From NCBI GenBank assembly GCA_965651935.1, contig CBFGTC010000003.1, positions 79,453 through 143,452 of the forward strand: a stretch of DNA of 64,000 nucleotides, in the 5' to 3' direction. This stretch comes from JAFEDN01 sp965651935 (lineage in GTDB: Bacteria > Pseudomonadota > Gammaproteobacteria > Coxiellales > Coxiellaceae). Position 1 is the first letter of the stretch; each line of letters starts with the position of its first letter. The translations under genes and the position numbers were made by a program. Of this stretch, positions 62,737-64,000 are shown one piece after another. The notes below the pieces were generated by a model. It saw nothing but the letters and a program-made list of their open reading frames with translations. It was not told the origin of the DNA and made no database searches.

Positions 62737-62764
62737 TTGACAATGCCATTAAAACAGTAATAAT
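62737..62764 (+). promoter_or_regulatory. Promoter of the tRNA cluster
   Basis: A perfect -35 TTGACA at 62737-62742, a 16-base spacer and AATAAT at 62759-62764 (five of six consensus bases) precede tRNA-Gly by 13 bases. Transcription would start near 62771. This fits a strong constitutive promoter for the three tRNA genes. Confidence 0.7.
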
Positions 62765-62777
62765 GATCGACATATCA

Positions 62778-62850
<73 letters not shown>

Positions 62851-62872
62851 TATTGTTTTTTTGAAGTTCATT

Positions 62873-62943
62873 GGCTGGGTGGCAGAGTGGTTATGCAGCG
62901 GCCTGCAAAGCCGTGGACGCCGGTTCGATTCCGACCCCAGCCT
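62873..62943 (+). tRNA. tRNA-Cys (GCA)
   Basis: The 71-base cloverleaf has acceptor arm GGCTGGG/CCCAGCC, anticodon GCA at 62905-62907 and T loop TTCGATT. CCA is not encoded. It follows tRNA-Gly by 22 bases. Confidence 0.97.
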
Positions 62944-62952
62944 TTTAACGTC

Positions 62953-63040
62953 GCCCGGGTGGCGGAATAGGTAGACGCAAGGGACTTAAAATCCCTCGGG
63001 AGAATATCCCGTGCCGGTTCGACTCCGGCCCCGGGCACCA
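62953..63040 (+). tRNA. tRNA-Leu (TAA)
   Basis: The 88-base type II tRNA has acceptor arm GCCCGGG/CCCGGGC, anticodon TAA at 62987-62989, a long variable arm (CGGGAGAATATCCCG) and an encoded CCA end at 63038-63040. It ends the tRNA cluster; tRNA-Leu 3' ends are frequent sites for integrating elements, and the next gene is effector-like. Confidence 0.97.
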
Positions 63041-63139
63041 ATTTTAGGGTCTTCCCCAAACACCGCCATTCCCCTGCCGTCGATATATTACGCAAATATG
63101 CCCATTCTAATTTTAGCTTGACAGTTTCATATTTTTTGT

Positions 63140-63166
63140 TGATGATGCCGACTCATCAGATTTTTT
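63140..63166 (+). terminator. Intrinsic terminator after the tRNA cluster
   Basis: TGATGA at 63140-63145 pairs with TCATCA at 63153-63158 around seven bases, followed by GA and six T residues at 63161-63166. It lies 100 bases after tRNA-Leu and 34 before the next start. A TTGACA at 63118-63123 with a weak GATGAT 17 bases later overlaps the stem, so a promoter for the next gene may be interwoven with the terminator. Confidence 0.45.
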
Positions 63167-63199
63167 ATTATTACCAAATAAAGATACAGGAATATAATT

Positions 63200-64000
63200 A
63201 TGAGTAAAAGAAAAACCCCTTATCCGGAATCTTCTCCTTCCTCTCAGCCAATTATCGCTTTAGGCCAACAAAAAGAAGAATTACTGAATCTATTGCAAAT
63301 ACTGAACACACCCAAAGAAGCTTTGCAAAAAAAACCTCGTCCTGGTGAGAAACTGGAAAATAGATTAAAAAGAATTACTCAAATCCAGACATCTTTACAA
63401 ATCCAGGGAAAAGCGGATGACAAGAAATCCGTGCGGCCTTTCTATAAAAAACGGCGGCAAGTTGAAAAAAAAGGGGAGCTGCTTCTGAAATCAATACCGA
63501 CGCTGGATCTTATGCCCATGGCCCTGCTGGTTTATACCGCCAGTTTTCTGGGTAAAATCGGTCTGGCGCACCTTACACTGGTCAGTAAATTATTTCTGAC
63601 CGTAGACTGGGAAGACGCGCGATTATCCTACCGAAAAAAACTGGCGGATTTTGACCATTTAAAACGTCGATATGACGTTACTATTTCCAGTATGAATAGC
63701 CGTGATCCCCTCGCTGACGTGAAGCAATGGCGTTTATTTAAAAAAATACCGGAGTACTCGCATCTTTTTTCTACTGTTATCAATAAGTCCTATATTCCGC
63801 TGTTTATGGCGTTACAGGCTTCTGATCAGCAGGCTGCCATCCATTTTATCAATTACAAATTAAAGGTGACGGCAGGGACGAAAGAAAATGTCACTGACAT
63901 GGTTTTTTTGCAAAAAAAATGGGATGGTGAGAGCGCGATCATGCTGGCCAACCGATTGGGTTTGCAGGATTTTCTGAGCTACTGTTTTTATCATCTGATT
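63200..64000 (+). CDS. F-box-like protein with ankyrin-like end, effector candidate (3' end cut off)
   Basis: The frame is open for 267 codons to the window edge. Residues 1-90 are polar and basic. Residues about 99-133 read as an F-box: a MPMALLVYTASFLGKI helix followed by GLAHLTLVSKLF, matching the Leu-Pro, Leu-Leu, Leu and Leu-Val-x-K pattern that binds Skp1 in eukaryotic ubiquitin ligases. The last visible residues (DGESAIMLANRLGLQDFLSYC) look like an ankyrin repeat. F-box plus ankyrin proteins are known secreted effectors in Legionella. AGGAAT before the ATG may be the binding site. No signal peptide is present. Confidence 0.7.
   Translation, partial: MSKRKTPYPESSPSSQPIIALGQQKEELLNLLQILNTPKEALQKKPRPGEKLENRLKRITQIQTSLQIQGKADDKKSVRPFYKKRRQVEKKGELLLKSIPTLDLMPMALLVYTASFLGKIGLAHLTLVSKLFLTVDWEDARLSYRKKLADFDHLKRRYDVTISSMNSRDPLADVKQWRLFKKIPEYSHLFSTVINKSYIPLFMALQASDQQAAIHFINYKLKVTAGTKENVTDMVFLQKKWDGESAIMLANRLGLQDFLSYCFYHLI

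Noticed and set aside
62868..63095. 75-codon minus-strand frame across tRNA-Cys and tRNA-Leu
   Set aside because: The frame is produced by antisense tRNA sequence, a known artefact in gene calling.

Overview
The window reads as chromosome of a gammaproteobacterium of the Legionellales (Coxiella/Legionella/Berkiella-like). Evidence for this is inferred from content: gammaproteobacterial housekeeping neighbourhoods (rpsF-rpsR-DUF2232-rplI-dnaB-alr; rnr-nnrD/tsaE-amiB-mutL-miaA; tgt-yajC-secD-secF; a Gly-Cys-Leu tRNA triplet), a DnaB mini-intein at a site also used in Coxiella, a lysine/arginine-rich histone H1-like protein, a eukaryotic-type (GSII) glutamine synthetase, peptide transport by a POT carrier, and several AT-rich ankyrin-like or F-box proteins of the kind exported by intracellular Legionellales. 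The genus cannot be fixed from the sequence alone.

Layout. 1-2.3 kb: thymidylate kinase (cut by the window edge), DNA polymerase III delta prime and TatD. 2.4-5 kb (minus): GSII glutamine synthetase and a POT peptide carrier. 5.1-9.8 kb: RseP, a Sel1 lipoprotein, an acyl-CoA-type desaturase, then Ung and RlpA on the minus strand. 9.9-15.7 kb: H1-like protein, the ribosomal S6/S18/L9 cluster with a DUF2232 membrane protein, intein-bearing dnaB, alr and sdhE. 15.7-19 kb (minus): DegQ-type protease, PgeF, RluD. 19-22.7 kb: a Lon-family protease, BamD and a membrane protein. 22.9-27.3 kb: a secreted unknown, NadE, an Mth938-like protein, an L,D-transpeptidase and RlmB.

27.3-29.6 kb is an AT-rich island with a strong promoter and a large effector-like protein. 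29.6-39.5 kb returns to core genes: mfd, mnmA, tgt, yajC, secD, secF and suhB. 39.5-43.7 kb is the most disturbed part: an ankyrin-repeat gene, a frameshifted duplicate of the 5' end of trmJ, an FAD oxidoreductase and, just upstream of intact trmJ, a scar that still holds the last codons of a second ankyrin gene. 43.7-47.9 kb: trmJ, an IscS-like desulfurase, a small unknown, a polytopic membrane protein and a lipoprotein.

47.9-56.5 kb: alanine dehydrogenase, RNase R, a fused NAD(P)HX dehydratase/TsaE protein, AmiB, MutL and MiaA. An AT-rich unknown gene follows where hfq is usual. 57.8-62.6 kb: DUF924, DUF1820, NagZ, a phosphoribosyltransferase, a tiny lipoprotein, a PLP-dependent dehydratase, ThpR and a Bcp peroxiredoxin. 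62.7-63.04 kb holds tRNA-Gly, tRNA-Cys and tRNA-Leu behind a clear promoter, and the window ends inside an F-box-like protein gene.

Small dispersed intergenic elements recur: a GC-rich palindrome, a roughly 109-bp element with terminal inverted repeats, and two copies of a 55-bp hairpin repeat, one of which now supplies the last codons of pgeF. Start codons were moved from the longest open frame wherever a ribosome binding site or family alignment supports a shorter protein. All family assignments come from motif reading; no database search was run.
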